Below are positions 33,499 to 44,319 of a stretch of 64,000 nucleotides of DNA, one piece after another. Source of the DNA: Trichopria drosophilae (Eukaryota > Arthropoda > Insecta > Hymenoptera > Diapriidae); NCBI GenBank assembly GCA_030407085.1, contig CM059582.1, positions 207,172,001-207,236,000 of the forward strand. The letters run 5' to 3'. A program made the position numbers and the translations under genes. The number at the start of each line of letters is the position of its first letter. Within the stretch, counting starts at the first letter, position 1. A model generated the notes under the pieces. The model had not been told where the DNA came from. It searched no databases and saw nothing but the letters and a program-made list of their open reading frames with translations.

Positions 33499-34316
33499 GC
33501 AGTTAAACAGCTCAGTTTTGCTCCAAATTCTGTATCGGGTGGAATTTTTTGTTGTACTTTAAAGTTTTATTTTATTTTGTATCCTAAAATTCTAAAACGA
33601 GAACCCATACCGCCCCTGGAAAATGAGCATTTTTTTGTTTAAAAATAACATTGTTTTTAATTATTTAAAAAACGTAATTCAAAGCGGAATACAATTTTGT
33701 ATGTACAAAAAAATTACGAAGGCACACGTAAACCTTGTTTTTTCTTAAATCGTGAAACTCGTCCGGCCCCGCTGCCCATTCCACCCCGCTCTCCCCTATA
33801 TTGTTCTATATAACTATATATCATTTGTCTAAACTATCGTTTATATAATCATACTGTGATATGTTTTCTCCCATTTTTACCAGTTTTCAAAAGCTGAAAC
33901 AATTTTTTTTTGAAAAAATCCGTAAAATAGCGATTTTTTGTAAATATTTTACTTTAGGGGTGGTCACACAACCCCTTCATGATGAAAAATGAATTTTCTA
34001 TGTTCATAACTTTATTATTTCGACATTTTGAGCCAGAGTTTTTGTGGTTTCAGCTATCGCCAAGATCATCTCTTTCGCACCGAAAATACGATTCAAACAA
34101 AAAAAAAAAATACCTTAAAAAATCGTGTTTTTTTTTTTAAATTGAAAATTAGGTTAGAAAGGGGTGGTTTTATCAAAATTTTCGATCCGGATTCTGAAAG
34201 AGCACCCTCGAAAATACCCGCCTACAAAGGTTCCGATTTTTTCTTAAGCATAAATAACAAAGTTGTCCGAGCTTAAAGTTGAGGGATAAAAACCGACAAA
34301 TTGGGTCAATAAGGGT
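33499..34316. other. Intergenic AT-rich stretch
   Basis: No gene recognised. Two short open frames (33370-33642 and 34028-34276) have no recognisable domain and lie in homopolymer-rich DNA. Confidence 0.4.
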
Positions 34317-34643
34317 TAAAGACGTGATATGCACCCTCAGAAGACGGTCGTAAAGGCCGCAAATAAGTCGACTCACTTACGACGTCTAAAAAAGAACAAT
34401 TATGCCGTCTCTCACAATGACGCGACTAATATTATCATCCAGCGTTGGTAATCTATTTTTTCATATACATACAGTAATGTAGTAATGTTAATACATATTT
34501 AATATTCATTAATAATATATACACGTGCATATTTATTTATTTGTAATGTTCACTTTTATAAGTGCTTTTTAGACGTCTTAAGTGAGACGACTTATTTGCA
34601 GCCTTTAAGACCGTCTTCTGAGGGTGCATATCACGCCTTTAAG
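34317..34643. mobile_element. MITE-like element with about 80-bp arms
   Basis: The left arm (34317-34397) contains gatatgcaccctcagaagac; the right arm (34562-34643) is its near reverse complement (gtcttctgagggtgcatatc). The AT-rich centre has no ORF. It is directly followed by a fragment of the foldback family at 34646. Confidence 0.75.
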
Positions 34644-34645
34644 GC

Positions 34646-34740
34646 GTCGCAGAACAGTCTTCAAGACTAAAAAGTAAGATCTCAAAATTGTCAGGACCGC
34701 TTTGCGTCCAACTTTCAGACGTCTTGGTGTTAACTGGGAT
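34646..34740. repeat. Fragment of the foldback family, copy 3
   Basis: 95 bases matching the outer unit of 30686 (gtcgcagaacagtcttcaag at the start, agacgtcttggtgttaactg near the end). The gttaactgggat motif recurs at about 34938, so the flanking 200 bases may belong to a larger member. Confidence 0.7.
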
Positions 34741-34953
34741 GTGATTAATCATTCAGCTGCATATATACTGGTCAACATAAAACTTTGCCACTTGCGAGGA
34801 AGGCAGAGACGCCTCTAAGACGTAAATAGAGACGGTGCTTAGACGACCTTTTCAAGACGGGCTTTTTGTCAGATTTTAGACACGTCTTTAAGTCATCTCG
34901 AAAACGACGCCTGTATGACGTCTTTACATCGCTTGGGTTAACTGGGATAAACT

Positions 34954-35440
34954 ACACGGAAAGAAGCAGCCAGTACTGAGTGCTGTCTGGAAAGCACTGG
35001 TTACTGTCCGGCCGTCTACGATTCTTCCGTTTTCTATCTTTCGGGCTCGCTTGTGCTTAAACTATACATTTTAGAATATGGCTCTCCTGACCTTTTTTAT
35101 AGGAAATTTCCTCCTCTACAAAAAGAGTTCAGTGAATTTTGGTCGTATCTTGCACCGCTTTCGATATCCGGAAGGCGTTCGCCGCTATGTTCTGAAAATT
35201 CGTTGCTTTTCATTATATCGCTTTCGTATCATAAACAGTGCAAGATACCACGAAAATTCATTTATACCTTTTTTGTAGAGGAGGAAATTTCCTATAAAAA
35301 AGGCCAGGAGAGCCATATCCTAAACTGTATAGTTTAAGCACAAGCGAGCTCGAAAAATAGAAAATGGAAGAATCGTAGACGGCCGGGCAATAACCAGTGC
35401 TTATCAGACAGCACTCAATTCTGTCTGTTTCTTTCCGTGT
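34954..35440. mobile_element. Foldback/MITE element, 487 bp with arms of about 170 bp
   Basis: Left arm 34954-35125 (acacggaaagaagcagccag start; ggctctcctgacctttttta near its end) against right arm 35270-35440 in reverse complement, ending ctttccgtgt. Open frames inside it (35053-35337, 35078-35278) are the arms being read and are not genes. Confidence 0.8.
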
Positions 35441-36135
35441 TCATATGATAGGGATTCCCAACTCGTGAGCTAGGGCCCCTAAGACACATTATAGTAAGAC
35501 AAAAAATAGTAAAGCAACTAGTTAAACTAATTGGAGTCAATAAATAAATCTGTATGTCATCAGCGAAGATAATGGCCGTATCACGGCTTTACTTAAGTCT
35601 AGAAAACAGACTATTGATAACGATAATGAAACCAATTAAAAATTTGCTTACTTAAGGATAAGTAAGGGTAAGTGAGGGTTATTCTAAAGTTTGACATGGA
35701 AATATATGACCCGGAAAATAGGAAACCTAAAAATCAATAGCATTGCATGAGTGAGATTTACACTTTTTCACCTATTATGCAGAACATTTTCCGTTATATT
35801 ATTACTTATTAAAAGTAACATAATAATTACATGATTGAACTAAAAAAGTATTTCTAATAGATCCAGTAGTGACAGTTTACAGGTTTAGTCTACTACGTGT
35901 CACCAACATATTGTCGTTCAGCTTATAAAGATACAAAATTTGTGTACATCGAATATCTCCACATTCATAACACGCAAGCAGCACAGAACCTGTAAGTCGG
36001 TAATTGTAAAATTCCATATTTCAAACGAATGCAATAGTATAATTGTATTTACAGTAAGAAGACTACTATTAGAATAACATCGATCTGAGCAGATATATGT
36101 CAGTGTGAAAACATGGGAGGAATAACACAAAGACA
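35441..36135. other. Upstream region of the first ionotropic receptor
   Basis: AT-rich, no ORF. It presumably holds the receptor promoter and 5' UTR; no motif is convincing. A short aataagtaagggtaagtgag run lies near 35665. Confidence 0.35.
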
Positions 36136-38118
36136 ATGATGTTAAAAATAGCGTTCGAAACAACGTTAATCTTATCAATAAATGTCATAACAATTGATCT
36201 TTGTGTGGACAACCAGTGGTTGGAATATCTTGAAACCCACATAAAGTTAGAGGCTCGATACAAACAAATAGCGCTGATAACTGATGATCTTCCGCAAAGG
36301 TTTACACCGATGGTCAATGAAATGCTCCACCGAATCACGCGGAATGTTCCAGTTATCATGACAACCACAAAAGAAATTAACAAAGCTCTCCATATAAAAA
36401 ATAATGAAATCAACATGAATCATCCATGGATGAATGATTCAAATTTGAATCCACCAGGAACTGCTACATTATTTATATTTATACCGGATCTTGAACAACG
36501 GAAACCAACTGTCGATGATGTATTTGGTGATTTCCGTTTGATGGTTATGCAATTGATAGATCACCAGATGTATCCTAAAATATTAATAATATTCGTTCGG
36601 GAAGAACAATTTCTGTACGATACCGTATTGCAAGTATTATGGAAATATAAAATGTTAAACGTCGCAATCGTTGAAGTTATTATAAATCAGAATCCTGAAA
36701 ATGTCAATGTCACCAGATGTATCAGCATTTTGGAACGATTACATAGTTTGAATCCATTTAGTAATCAATACACTAAAGAAATAATATCATCCGGATCAGA
36801 TTGGTTTCCTCATAAACTGAACAATTTGTACGAATATAAGCTAAAAGTTGGTGTTCCGATCTACAAAGATATTAACATACAACTCGATGAATCCAAAAAC
36901 GTCGTAAGCGTTCACAGCAAGCTTATAAATGCTACTAATTATGTTTCTATATTGAGCAGTTTTAAGGCTTATTGGGTTCTTTATCCGACATTTGAAAAGA
37001 GAAATATTACAGTAAATAAAAATCAAATTAGTAGGAACAATTTCGTTTACGATTTGCTTGTAGATGAACGAATTGACTACTACAGTTTTCCTACATCGTC
37101 TAAGATAATACAAGACATGTCCAAACAATTGAAATTGAATATACCATTAAGTGATTTTGTTTTTGCTTTCAAATATGGGATGTTAGTACCTATAAAATAC
37201 ACCGTTGTAAAGAAAATACCACAGAAAACTTTTCTGAATATTCTTTCAATTGCACTAGTTGTTACATTTACCTACGTTGTATCTCGTTTATTACGTTTTG
37301 ATCGTCGGCATTGGAATATCGAAAATATATTTTACGCATTTACGGGATTAATCGTACAACAACCCAGACGATGCACCGAAAAAATAGTATTCGGTTTTAT
37401 GTTCCTAGCAACGGTTATCATCAGCTTTGATATGATTTCTGAATTTACCGAGTTGGAAGTATCCAAACAGCCAGAAATTACCATTTATACCCTTGAAGAT
37501 GTCGATTCTGCAGGTCTCATTTTACAAGATACTAATAAATACGTCCTCCGCTTCGCAACTGGCAAAGAGAGTGCAATCGTAGATAATATGCAAAGGAAAA
37601 TGAACATCGTAAACGGATCTGTAAATTGCATCGCGACGATGTTAAAATACAAAAATATTACTTGTATTGTTCGTGACACTATTGGCCATCGAATTATGAG
37701 ACACATTTCGGACGTCACTCACGAACAGCCCCTGACCATGATTTCTGACGAATTTTCTCATATGTGGTTAATAAATCCTTTTGCAAGAAATTCACCATTC
37801 CTGTCAATGTTTAATGCAAAAATCCGTCAATTACAAGAGTATCGTTTATTGCAGCAAATGGATGATCAATATTTAGAGGGAATGGTCAGAGAACATGACT
37901 TTGACCCTATTTTAGAGAAATACATTTTCAAAGATGATGTCAATTACTCTATTGCTTTTGGAATAACTTTTATTGGGTGGTTTTTAGGCATTGTTATTTT
38001 TTGTTACGAATTGTATATAAAACTGTTTTTATCTCTGCTGTACCGTTTTATTCTGCTGTTTTCTAGACTGCGTCGACGAGCTGCTTCACTTATACGATTT
38101 TATTGGAGCAAAAAGTAA
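36136..38118 (+). CDS. Divergent ionotropic receptor (IR), intronless, 660 aa
   Basis: Ligand-gated cation channel subunit of the insect chemosensory IR family (divergent, taste-type branch), acting in sensory-neuron membranes. Seen: a signal-peptide-like N-terminus (residues 1-22), an extracellular region of about 340 residues, TM1 around 362-384 (ILSIALVVTFTYVVSRLL), a re-entrant pore loop around 393-412 (NIFYAFTGLIV), TM2 around 416-435 (FGFMFLATVIISFDMISEF), a second ligand-binding half with the typical late motif WLINPFARNSPFL, and TM3 around 603-631 (IAFGITFIGWFLGIVIFCYE). The length is usual for divergent IRs. No introns, as in many of these lineages. Its closest visible relative is the next gene. 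Two ATGs in tandem open the frame; I use the first. Confidence 0.88.
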   Translation: MMLKIAFETTLILSINVITIDLCVDNQWLEYLETHIKLEARYKQIALITDDLPQRFTPMVNEMLHRITRNVPVIMTTTKEINKALHIKNNEINMNHPWMNDSNLNPPGTATLFIFIPDLEQRKPTVDDVFGDFRLMVMQLIDHQMYPKILIIFVREEQFLYDTVLQVLWKYKMLNVAIVEVIINQNPENVNVTRCISILERLHSLNPFSNQYTKEIISSGSDWFPHKLNNLYEYKLKVGVPIYKDINIQLDESKNVVSVHSKLINATNYVSILSSFKAYWVLYPTFEKRNITVNKNQISRNNFVYDLLVDERIDYYSFPTSSKIIQDMSKQLKLNIPLSDFVFAFKYGMLVPIKYTVVKKIPQKTFLNILSIALVVTFTYVVSRLLRFDRRHWNIENIFYAFTGLIVQQPRRCTEKIVFGFMFLATVIISFDMISEFTELEVSKQPEITIYTLEDVDSAGLILQDTNKYVLRFATGKESAIVDNMQRKMNIVNGSVNCIATMLKYKNITCIVRDTIGHRIMRHISDVTHEQPLTMISDEFSHMWLINPFARNSPFLSMFNAKIRQLQEYRLLQQMDDQYLEGMVREHDFDPILEKYIFKDDVNYSIAFGITFIGWFLGIVIFCYELYIKLFLSLLYRFILLFSRLRRRAASLIRFYWSKK

Positions 38119-38184
38119 AATCCACATTGTTTTTCTTTCGATTGGCTGTAAACAACATTAATTCAAGCGTAAATATGTAACAAT
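38119..38184 (+). other. 3' flank of the first receptor
   Basis: Short AT-rich 3' flank ending at the next inverted-repeat element; no AATAAA was found before that element. Confidence 0.3.
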
Positions 38185-38826
38185 GGGTACAGGACGTTTT
38201 GGCGCCGCCGTTTTAGCACCGCTGTTTTGGCGCCGCCGTTTTGGCGCCGGACGTTTTGGCGCCAGGGACGTTTTGGCACCAAACAGTTTTAACGGTGATC
38301 TTTTTGGCGCGAGGACATTTTAATGCAAAGTACTAATCTGTAACCAGTCACAATTTTATGGCCAATTCGCATCGTGTTCCCGGGAGGGGTTAAGAATCAT
38401 AAAAATAATGGGACAGGTGTCGGAAAGATTCGACGATACTCGCTAATCCGTGGTGTAAAGAATGCAAGGTGAAACATTCCGAGTTGTATCTGACACATAA
38501 ATTTTCAAGTGCTCGGCTCGCATTATGTTCACAGCAAATGTGTGCGTGGGGGGCCTGCGGCCCCCCACACCCCCTCGCTAAAAAAAAACTTAACCCGTGT
38601 AGACCGCATAGTGCTCGGACCTCATTATTTCCCGGTAAATATACACTCCGAATTTAATAACGAAAAGATCAAAGAAAATATCATCGTAATTACAACAATA
38701 CAAAAAAATGTCGTCACAGTAATCCTAGTTAGTTGAAAGAGGAAATGGCGCCAAAACACTACGCGCCAAAACGGCGGCGCCAAAACACTACGCGCCAAAA
38801 CGGCGGAGCCAAAACGTCCTGTTCCC
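38185..38826. mobile_element. Inverted-repeat element with ggcgccaaaac-type ends
   Basis: The left end (gggtacaggacgttttggcg) and right end (ggagccaaaacgtcctgttc) are inverted, each extended by several gttttggcgc(c) subrepeats. The centre has a perfect-looking ggggggcctgcggcccccc hairpin near 38548. No ORF of note; non-autonomous foldback type. Confidence 0.75.
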
Positions 38827-39443
38827 GAAACAATGCGTGTAATATACATAAAACATCATTCTTTGTAATAAATAAACTGCCTTTAAAAGTGCTCATAAGC
38901 ATCAATAGCGTATCTATTTTCTTCCTGACATGGAACCTACCAAAGTAACTTTTTTAATAGTAGTAGACATACTTGAAGGGTTTTCAAATTGATGATGAAA
39001 GCAGCGTGGAATTCGAACGCTTTAAGAAGTATAGTCTCCATCGGTTCTCTATTTTGAAAATTTTCAGATTTGTGGAGAATTTGTCAAGGATTATGGTAAA
39101 TTTCGTTTGAGGTTGTAACTCGAGGCTTTGACCTTCAAAATTACATTTAAAAAATGATTTTGTTCATAAAAAATTGAATTTTTTATTTTTCATAATTCAA
39201 TATTATTTTGGTTAAAGTACATGTTCTGAGCTTTAAAATGAGTATTGATTCAAATCTGTACGATAAAAACAAACATAGTTATGAGTGTTTGAAATTGAAA
39301 GTTTTTTCCAAATTTGCCGTAAGTTTTCATACTCCAGTTATTTCTCCACAGTTTTCGCCATAGAGGTATACCACGCTGCAGTTTTTCGACAATCAGGTGT
39401 AAAACTCCAAAACTTCCACTTAATGATACGAAAATACACCTTG
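38827..39443. other. Intergenic
   Basis: AT-rich, no gene recognised; an aataaataaa lies near 38870. Confidence 0.35.
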
Positions 39444-40030
39444 ATGATGACGAAAACTATGAAGAGGTACACGGGGACGTAGAAAAACTACGGAGCGGTA
39501 CACGGGGACGAAGAAATACTATGAAGCAGTACAAGGGGACGACGGAAAACTATGGAGCAGTACACGAGGACGACGGAAAATTATGGAGTGGTACACGGGG
39601 ACGACGAAAAACTATGGAGCAGTACACGGGGACCACGGAAAACTATGGAGCGGTACCCGGGGATGATGAAAAACTATGGAGTGGTACACAGGGGCGACGA
39701 AAAACTGTGGAGCAGTACACGGGGACGTCGAAAAACTATGGAGCGGTAAACGGGGACGACGAAAAACTGTGCAGCGGTACACGGGACGTCGAAAAACTAT
39801 GAAGCGGTACACGGGGACGCCGAAAAACTATGGAGCGGTACACGGAGAATACGAAAAACTACGGAGTGGTACACGGGGACGTCGACAAACTATGGAGCGA
39901 TACACGGGGATGACGAAAAACTATGGAGCGGTACACGGGGACGACGAAAAACTATGGAGCAGTATACATGGACGACCCAAACTACGTCGCGGTTAACCTG
40001 GACGACGAAAAATTACGTCGCGGAGCATGT
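39444..40030 (+). repeat. 31-bp minisatellite, about 18 copies
   Basis: Unit ggggacgacgaaaaactatg plus gagcggtacac, 31 bases by coordinate spacing (tatggag at 39551, 39582, 39613, 39644). Because 31 is one more than a multiple of three, each frame cycles through all three readings and stays open, producing spurious 31-aa periodic proteins on both strands. Related to the array at 32622-33196. Confidence 0.9.
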
Positions 40031-41018
40031 GGACCTCATTAAGTGTCCAAATGGCCTGGCCTGACAAGGTAAATAGAAATAACGTTCCAGCACCTCATCT
40101 CCTCCTTGAGATAATGCTTGAGGACCTGTACGAGCTACGGTTCAGATCCTATCAATCTGAGAACAAGCGTAAGTTAGAACTTAACTTGCAACTCCTGATT
40201 ATGAATCCGCTTCTATAGTTGCAGTAGTCCTTCCCAAAATTAGTCGTCTCCAAATGTCAGCCGCAATACTTAAAGACATTAGCCGTAATGGGTATCGAGC
40301 AGCAGACGCTTGTTATGCTAACACTTCATTTGTACATAGCAAGGCTGGCGTCTCCTTCCACTGGAACACCCGTTGTCCGGGTGCAAGATAACTGCTGCTC
40401 CGAACAAAGGCAGCCGCCGTCTTAATCGACACATGGCAGTCTTCTCACGTTTTGTATCGCAGGTTTCCCTATTACCATGACTGTAATCTGAAATTTCTCT
40501 CAGTGTAGGTCCTCTCAATATTGGCATTTCCGCTCGACATCATTCCATCATTGCATCATTTTACTTAGTGGGAAAGTTATTGTCATGCCTTCTTATTTTT
40601 ATTTGCTTCTCTACAATCGACTGAAAGGAATTCATAATCGAGGAATTAACAAACAAAATTCTGAAACCCTTATTAATGAAAAAAGAAAATATAAATACAA
40701 TAATATGGCTTTATCATACGATGTGGTTCAATAATAATCGATCAATATAAAATGGAAGCAACTTGACAGGAATAAATGCTTAATGTAAAAGTTAGAAAAG
40801 AAATCGATAACATTGCATGAGTGATACAAAATTATTAACTTATTGAGCAACAGTAGTCGATGCAGCTTTCGACAATTCAACAGGTTCGAATTTAGATTCG
40901 CAATTTTCGTTCTAACCTACAGACGATATCAGAGCAGTATTGTATTCATTGAAATAATAAAAACAAAATAAGCACTTTTCTCGGTCTTGGATTCCGATTT
41001 AAGATTCTACGTATAAAA
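40031..41018. other. Upstream region of the second receptor
   Basis: No gene recognised in about 1 kb. 40700-41018 is AT-rich and probably contains the promoter. gtataaaagtgtttcatATG sits immediately at the start, so a TATA-like gtataaaag lies only about 10 bases before the ATG and is probably 5' UTR. Confidence 0.4.
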
Positions 41019-42998
41019 GTGTTTCATATGCCTTTTAAAACGATTCAATGGGTGTTCATCTTAACAATGACAAAAAATGCTTTGACGACTCAATGCCCAG
41101 GTGATCAACAGTGGTTGAAGCATCTTGAAGACCACATAGCTACAAAAGATCGATACAAACAAGTTGCAGTGATAACTGATGAAGTTCCCGGAACGTTTAC
41201 AACAACTTTCGATAAAATAATTTACAGAATAGCTCGGAATGTTCCAGTCGTAATAACTACGATACAGGCTATTCAAAAATCGGTAATTGTGAAATATAAT
41301 AATAAGATCGTCTTTAATCATCAATGGATGAATGTTTCCTATCTTAACCCACCTGCATCGTCTACGTTATACCTCTTCATTTGGCATTTCGAAGAAGGCA
41401 AACCTAATGGCGAAGTAATTGGTATATTCTTTTTAATGTTATTGGAACTGGTGGATTACCATCCATATCCAAAAATATTAATGATATTTCCTCGAGAGCA
41501 TTTACATAACTACAGTGAAGAACTTATGGTCTTATGGATGTACAATCAAATACTGGATATATCAATACTCGAGGTTGTTTATAATGAAACTGGGCTGGAG
41601 AGCAATATCGTAAAATGTTTCAACGTTGTAGGCCGATTACATTATTTAGATCCATTTCGTAATCAATATATTATGAGCATGCTAACATCTAGATTGAATT
41701 GGTTTCCTTATAAACTACAAAATTTACAGGGTTATATGATTAAAGCAGGTATTAATGTGGGACCCGATATTGATGTCCAACTTGATTCACTACAAAATGT
41801 CGCAAACGTCGACGGGCTATATGTAACGGCAATAAATCACTTTTCTACACTCAGAAATTTCAAGACTCATTGGGTTATTTATTTAACAAATGAAACGTTA
41901 CGTAAAAAAGTAAATATGAAACATATAAGTCGGAATGAGTATTTTTATGACATGATTGTCTCTAAAAATATTGATTTTATCGCTTCACCTTTCACACCTG
42001 AAATGTTAAGAAAGATATCTGAAGAAGTGAAAGTAAATATGTCGTTCAGTACTTTCAATGTAGGAATAAAATATGGAATGTTAGTTCCGATAAAATACAA
42101 TATTCATAAACGAATTCCTAAAAAAATATTTTTAAATATATTTGCGATTGCATTAATAGTTGCGTTTACGTACATAGCGGCTCGATTGTTACGTTTTGAT
42201 CGTCGATATTGGAAAATGGAAAATATAGTATATGCATTTACGGGACAGATTGTAATTCCTCCTTCCAAGTATGCTGAAAGAATCGTTCTCGGTTTTATGC
42301 TCTTAGTAACTATCATTATAAATTTGGACCTGATTTCTGAATTTACAGGGTTGGAGGTATCAATACAGCCACAAATTTCTATTAATACGCTTGAAGACGT
42401 GAATTCTGCTGGTCTCATTTTACAAAATAGTCATTTATACGCACTAAACTTTGCAACTGGTAAAGAGAGTACACTCATTGATAAGATGCGAAGAAAAATG
42501 AAAATATCAAACGGATCTTGTGTTTCGCATATACTACAGTACAAAAACATTACTTGCATTGTTCGTGAAAACGTTGGTCACGATATTATTCAAGAGATCT
42601 TTGATATTACTCGCGAGCAACCATTGAAGTTAATTACCGAGGAATTTTACCAAACGTGGTTAGTGTATCCTTTTGCACGACATTCACCATATCTTGCAAT
42701 TTTTGATGAGAATTATCGTCAATTACATGAGTATCGGTTATGGACAAAGCTTCGACCCAATGAAACAATAAGGTCTACAAACATTGACTTAGTTAACACT
42801 TTAGAAAAGTATATTTTTAAAGATAATGTTGACTATTCTATTGCCATTGGTACAGTTGTTGTTGGATGGTTTCTCAGTGTGATGACTTTTATTTGCGAAT
42901 TTCACACAAAACGTTTATTATCAATACCACATCATAAAATTTTTAAAAGGAAGTTGAGGCGTATCTTCCCCATAGACTATGTATTTGAGAAGCGCTAA
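41019..42998 (+). CDS. Divergent ionotropic receptor (IR), intronless, 659 aa
   Basis: Tandem paralogue of the receptor at 36136-38118, with conserved blocks throughout (LEDHIATKDRYKQVAVITDE against LETHIKLEARYKQIALITDD; LLRFDRRYWKMENIVYAFTG against the matching segment). It has the same layout: hydrophobic leader, extracellular half, TM1 around 370-392 (IFAIALIVAFTYIAARLL), pore loop near 402-415, TM2 around 422-442 (LGFMLLVTIIINLDLISEF), YPFARHSPYL in the second ligand-binding half, and TM3 around 605-628 (IGTVVVGWFLSVMTFICEF). It lacks the canonical glutamate-binding triad as far as I can read, as usual in divergent IRs. The two copies are old enough to differ widely, yet both remain open, so both are probably functional. 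Confidence 0.88.
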   Translation: MFHMPFKTIQWVFILTMTKNALTTQCPGDQQWLKHLEDHIATKDRYKQVAVITDEVPGTFTTTFDKIIYRIARNVPVVITTIQAIQKSVIVKYNNKIVFNHQWMNVSYLNPPASSTLYLFIWHFEEGKPNGEVIGIFFLMLLELVDYHPYPKILMIFPREHLHNYSEELMVLWMYNQILDISILEVVYNETGLESNIVKCFNVVGRLHYLDPFRNQYIMSMLTSRLNWFPYKLQNLQGYMIKAGINVGPDIDVQLDSLQNVANVDGLYVTAINHFSTLRNFKTHWVIYLTNETLRKKVNMKHISRNEYFYDMIVSKNIDFIASPFTPEMLRKISEEVKVNMSFSTFNVGIKYGMLVPIKYNIHKRIPKKIFLNIFAIALIVAFTYIAARLLRFDRRYWKMENIVYAFTGQIVIPPSKYAERIVLGFMLLVTIIINLDLISEFTGLEVSIQPQISINTLEDVNSAGLILQNSHLYALNFATGKESTLIDKMRRKMKISNGSCVSHILQYKNITCIVRENVGHDIIQEIFDITREQPLKLITEEFYQTWLVYPFARHSPYLAIFDENYRQLHEYRLWTKLRPNETIRSTNIDLVNTLEKYIFKDNVDYSIAIGTVVVGWFLSVMTFICEFHTKRLLSIPHHKIFKRKLRRIFPIDYVFEKR

Positions 42999-43740
42999 AA
43001 ATATTTTTTCTCTTTAGTATTTCAAAAAAGAGGATGCATAGTTTGCAACTGCAGTAAATTGTACTGTTTCAACACGGACACAGGAAGTTACATTTTGTTT
43101 ACACTAATTCGTAGAGAAACATGTGATTTGTTGCAAGTTTATTGTGTGGTTATCACTGTCACAATTATTAACATTTATAAAATGATGCTGCAGCAAGTGC
43201 TTCTTTGTGCGCAATGTGAGCTCGTCCGCACTTTGCTCATTTGAAGTAATACAAGTTTAATGTAATATATAATATAATTATAAAATGTGCTATTATATTT
43301 AATTGTAAGAAAAATTGTTACGTAACCTTTAAATAAACCACGTAAGTATTACGTGCTATGAAACAATATTAATATAATTTTCTCCATTTTGCCATTAGCA
43401 TGCTAACATGAAATAGTTTATAGTTAATTTTATCGACAAACGCCTTACACTATTTCGCGCCTTGTGATTCTGTGAATTGGGCGCGGCGAAAAGCGGCCCG
43501 CCACGCCAGACCTCACCAACACGTGCGCTGAATACGTTTCGTGTCATACGCGTAGAGATCGTAAGTAAACTTCACGTATTCCACTCATTTCACGTAAGAA
43601 ATTTCTACTTCACGCATGGAAAATCCGTGCATAAATATTAAATTAGAATTTTCTCGGTGTGATGGCATAAATACGAATTTATATTAGGGGAAGCCCTCGG
43701 GGTAGACATGAAGTAGAAATTATAATTTTTTAGTTTCTTT
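42999..43740. other. Intergenic
   Basis: No gene recognised. 43440-43560 is GC-rich (gcgcggcgaaaagcggcccg) within AT-rich DNA and may be an old repeat fragment. Confidence 0.35.
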
Positions 43741-44310
43741 ATTAGTAGAAAAGTAGCCATACGAGATCAGGTGATGTACTCGTCGAAATTTCGGCATCAA
43801 GCGAGGATAAGAAGCGATTTGGCCAAAAGATTTTGAAAGTAGTTGGGGATGATGGTAGCGTACGCGAACTAACCCCGAGAGCCCAAATAGAGATCTGAGA
43901 CCAGGACGCGGCAACGGACGAAACCGAAGTCTCGGCAGCCATCAGTGAGCTCAGTGACAAAGAAGATGAATTCAAACAATGAAGATAACCCTATTCTAGA
44001 CCAGAATCGCGTTCGTGGACTTGGACGAAGAAATTGCAATATCCTTGGAGGCCAAAGCTCACATAAAGATAGGGTGGGTTAACTGTCGGATCGGTTGAAG
44101 AGAAACAATCACTCGGTGTTAGCGTTGCCACACATAGCTGCGAAGTGCGGCGGTCCCGACACGACAAATCTGTATTGGAAAAGCCGTCAAGCTGACCATA
44201 GGGCTGCGGAATGCAAAAATGCTTGTGCGAAGCATCTGCTGGGATTTCCAGGGCAGATCGCCTGCCAAAGACCCGATTTTGTACAGTGTATCGAGAAGCA
44301 GCACGTTTAA
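43740..44310 (+). pseudogene. LINE ORF1 remnant with zinc-knuckle vestige
   Basis: A broken frame contains DQDAATDETEVSAAI, a typical pre-knuckle gag segment. Then at 44110-44240 comes HIAAKCGGPDTTNLYWKSRQ followed by HRAAECKN, recognisable as CCHC knuckles with some Cys lost. It would be the element's RNA-binding protein. Confidence 0.65.
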
Positions 44311-44319
44311 CTCGGATTT

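Noticed and set aside
35053..35337. 94-aa ORF
   Set aside because: Spans the two arms of an inverted-repeat element and reads the same sequence forwards and backwards.
39521..39996. Overlapping ORFs of 65-106 aa in three frames and on both strands
   Set aside because: They are the 31-bp minisatellite, which has no stop in any forward frame; no start context, domain or codon preference.
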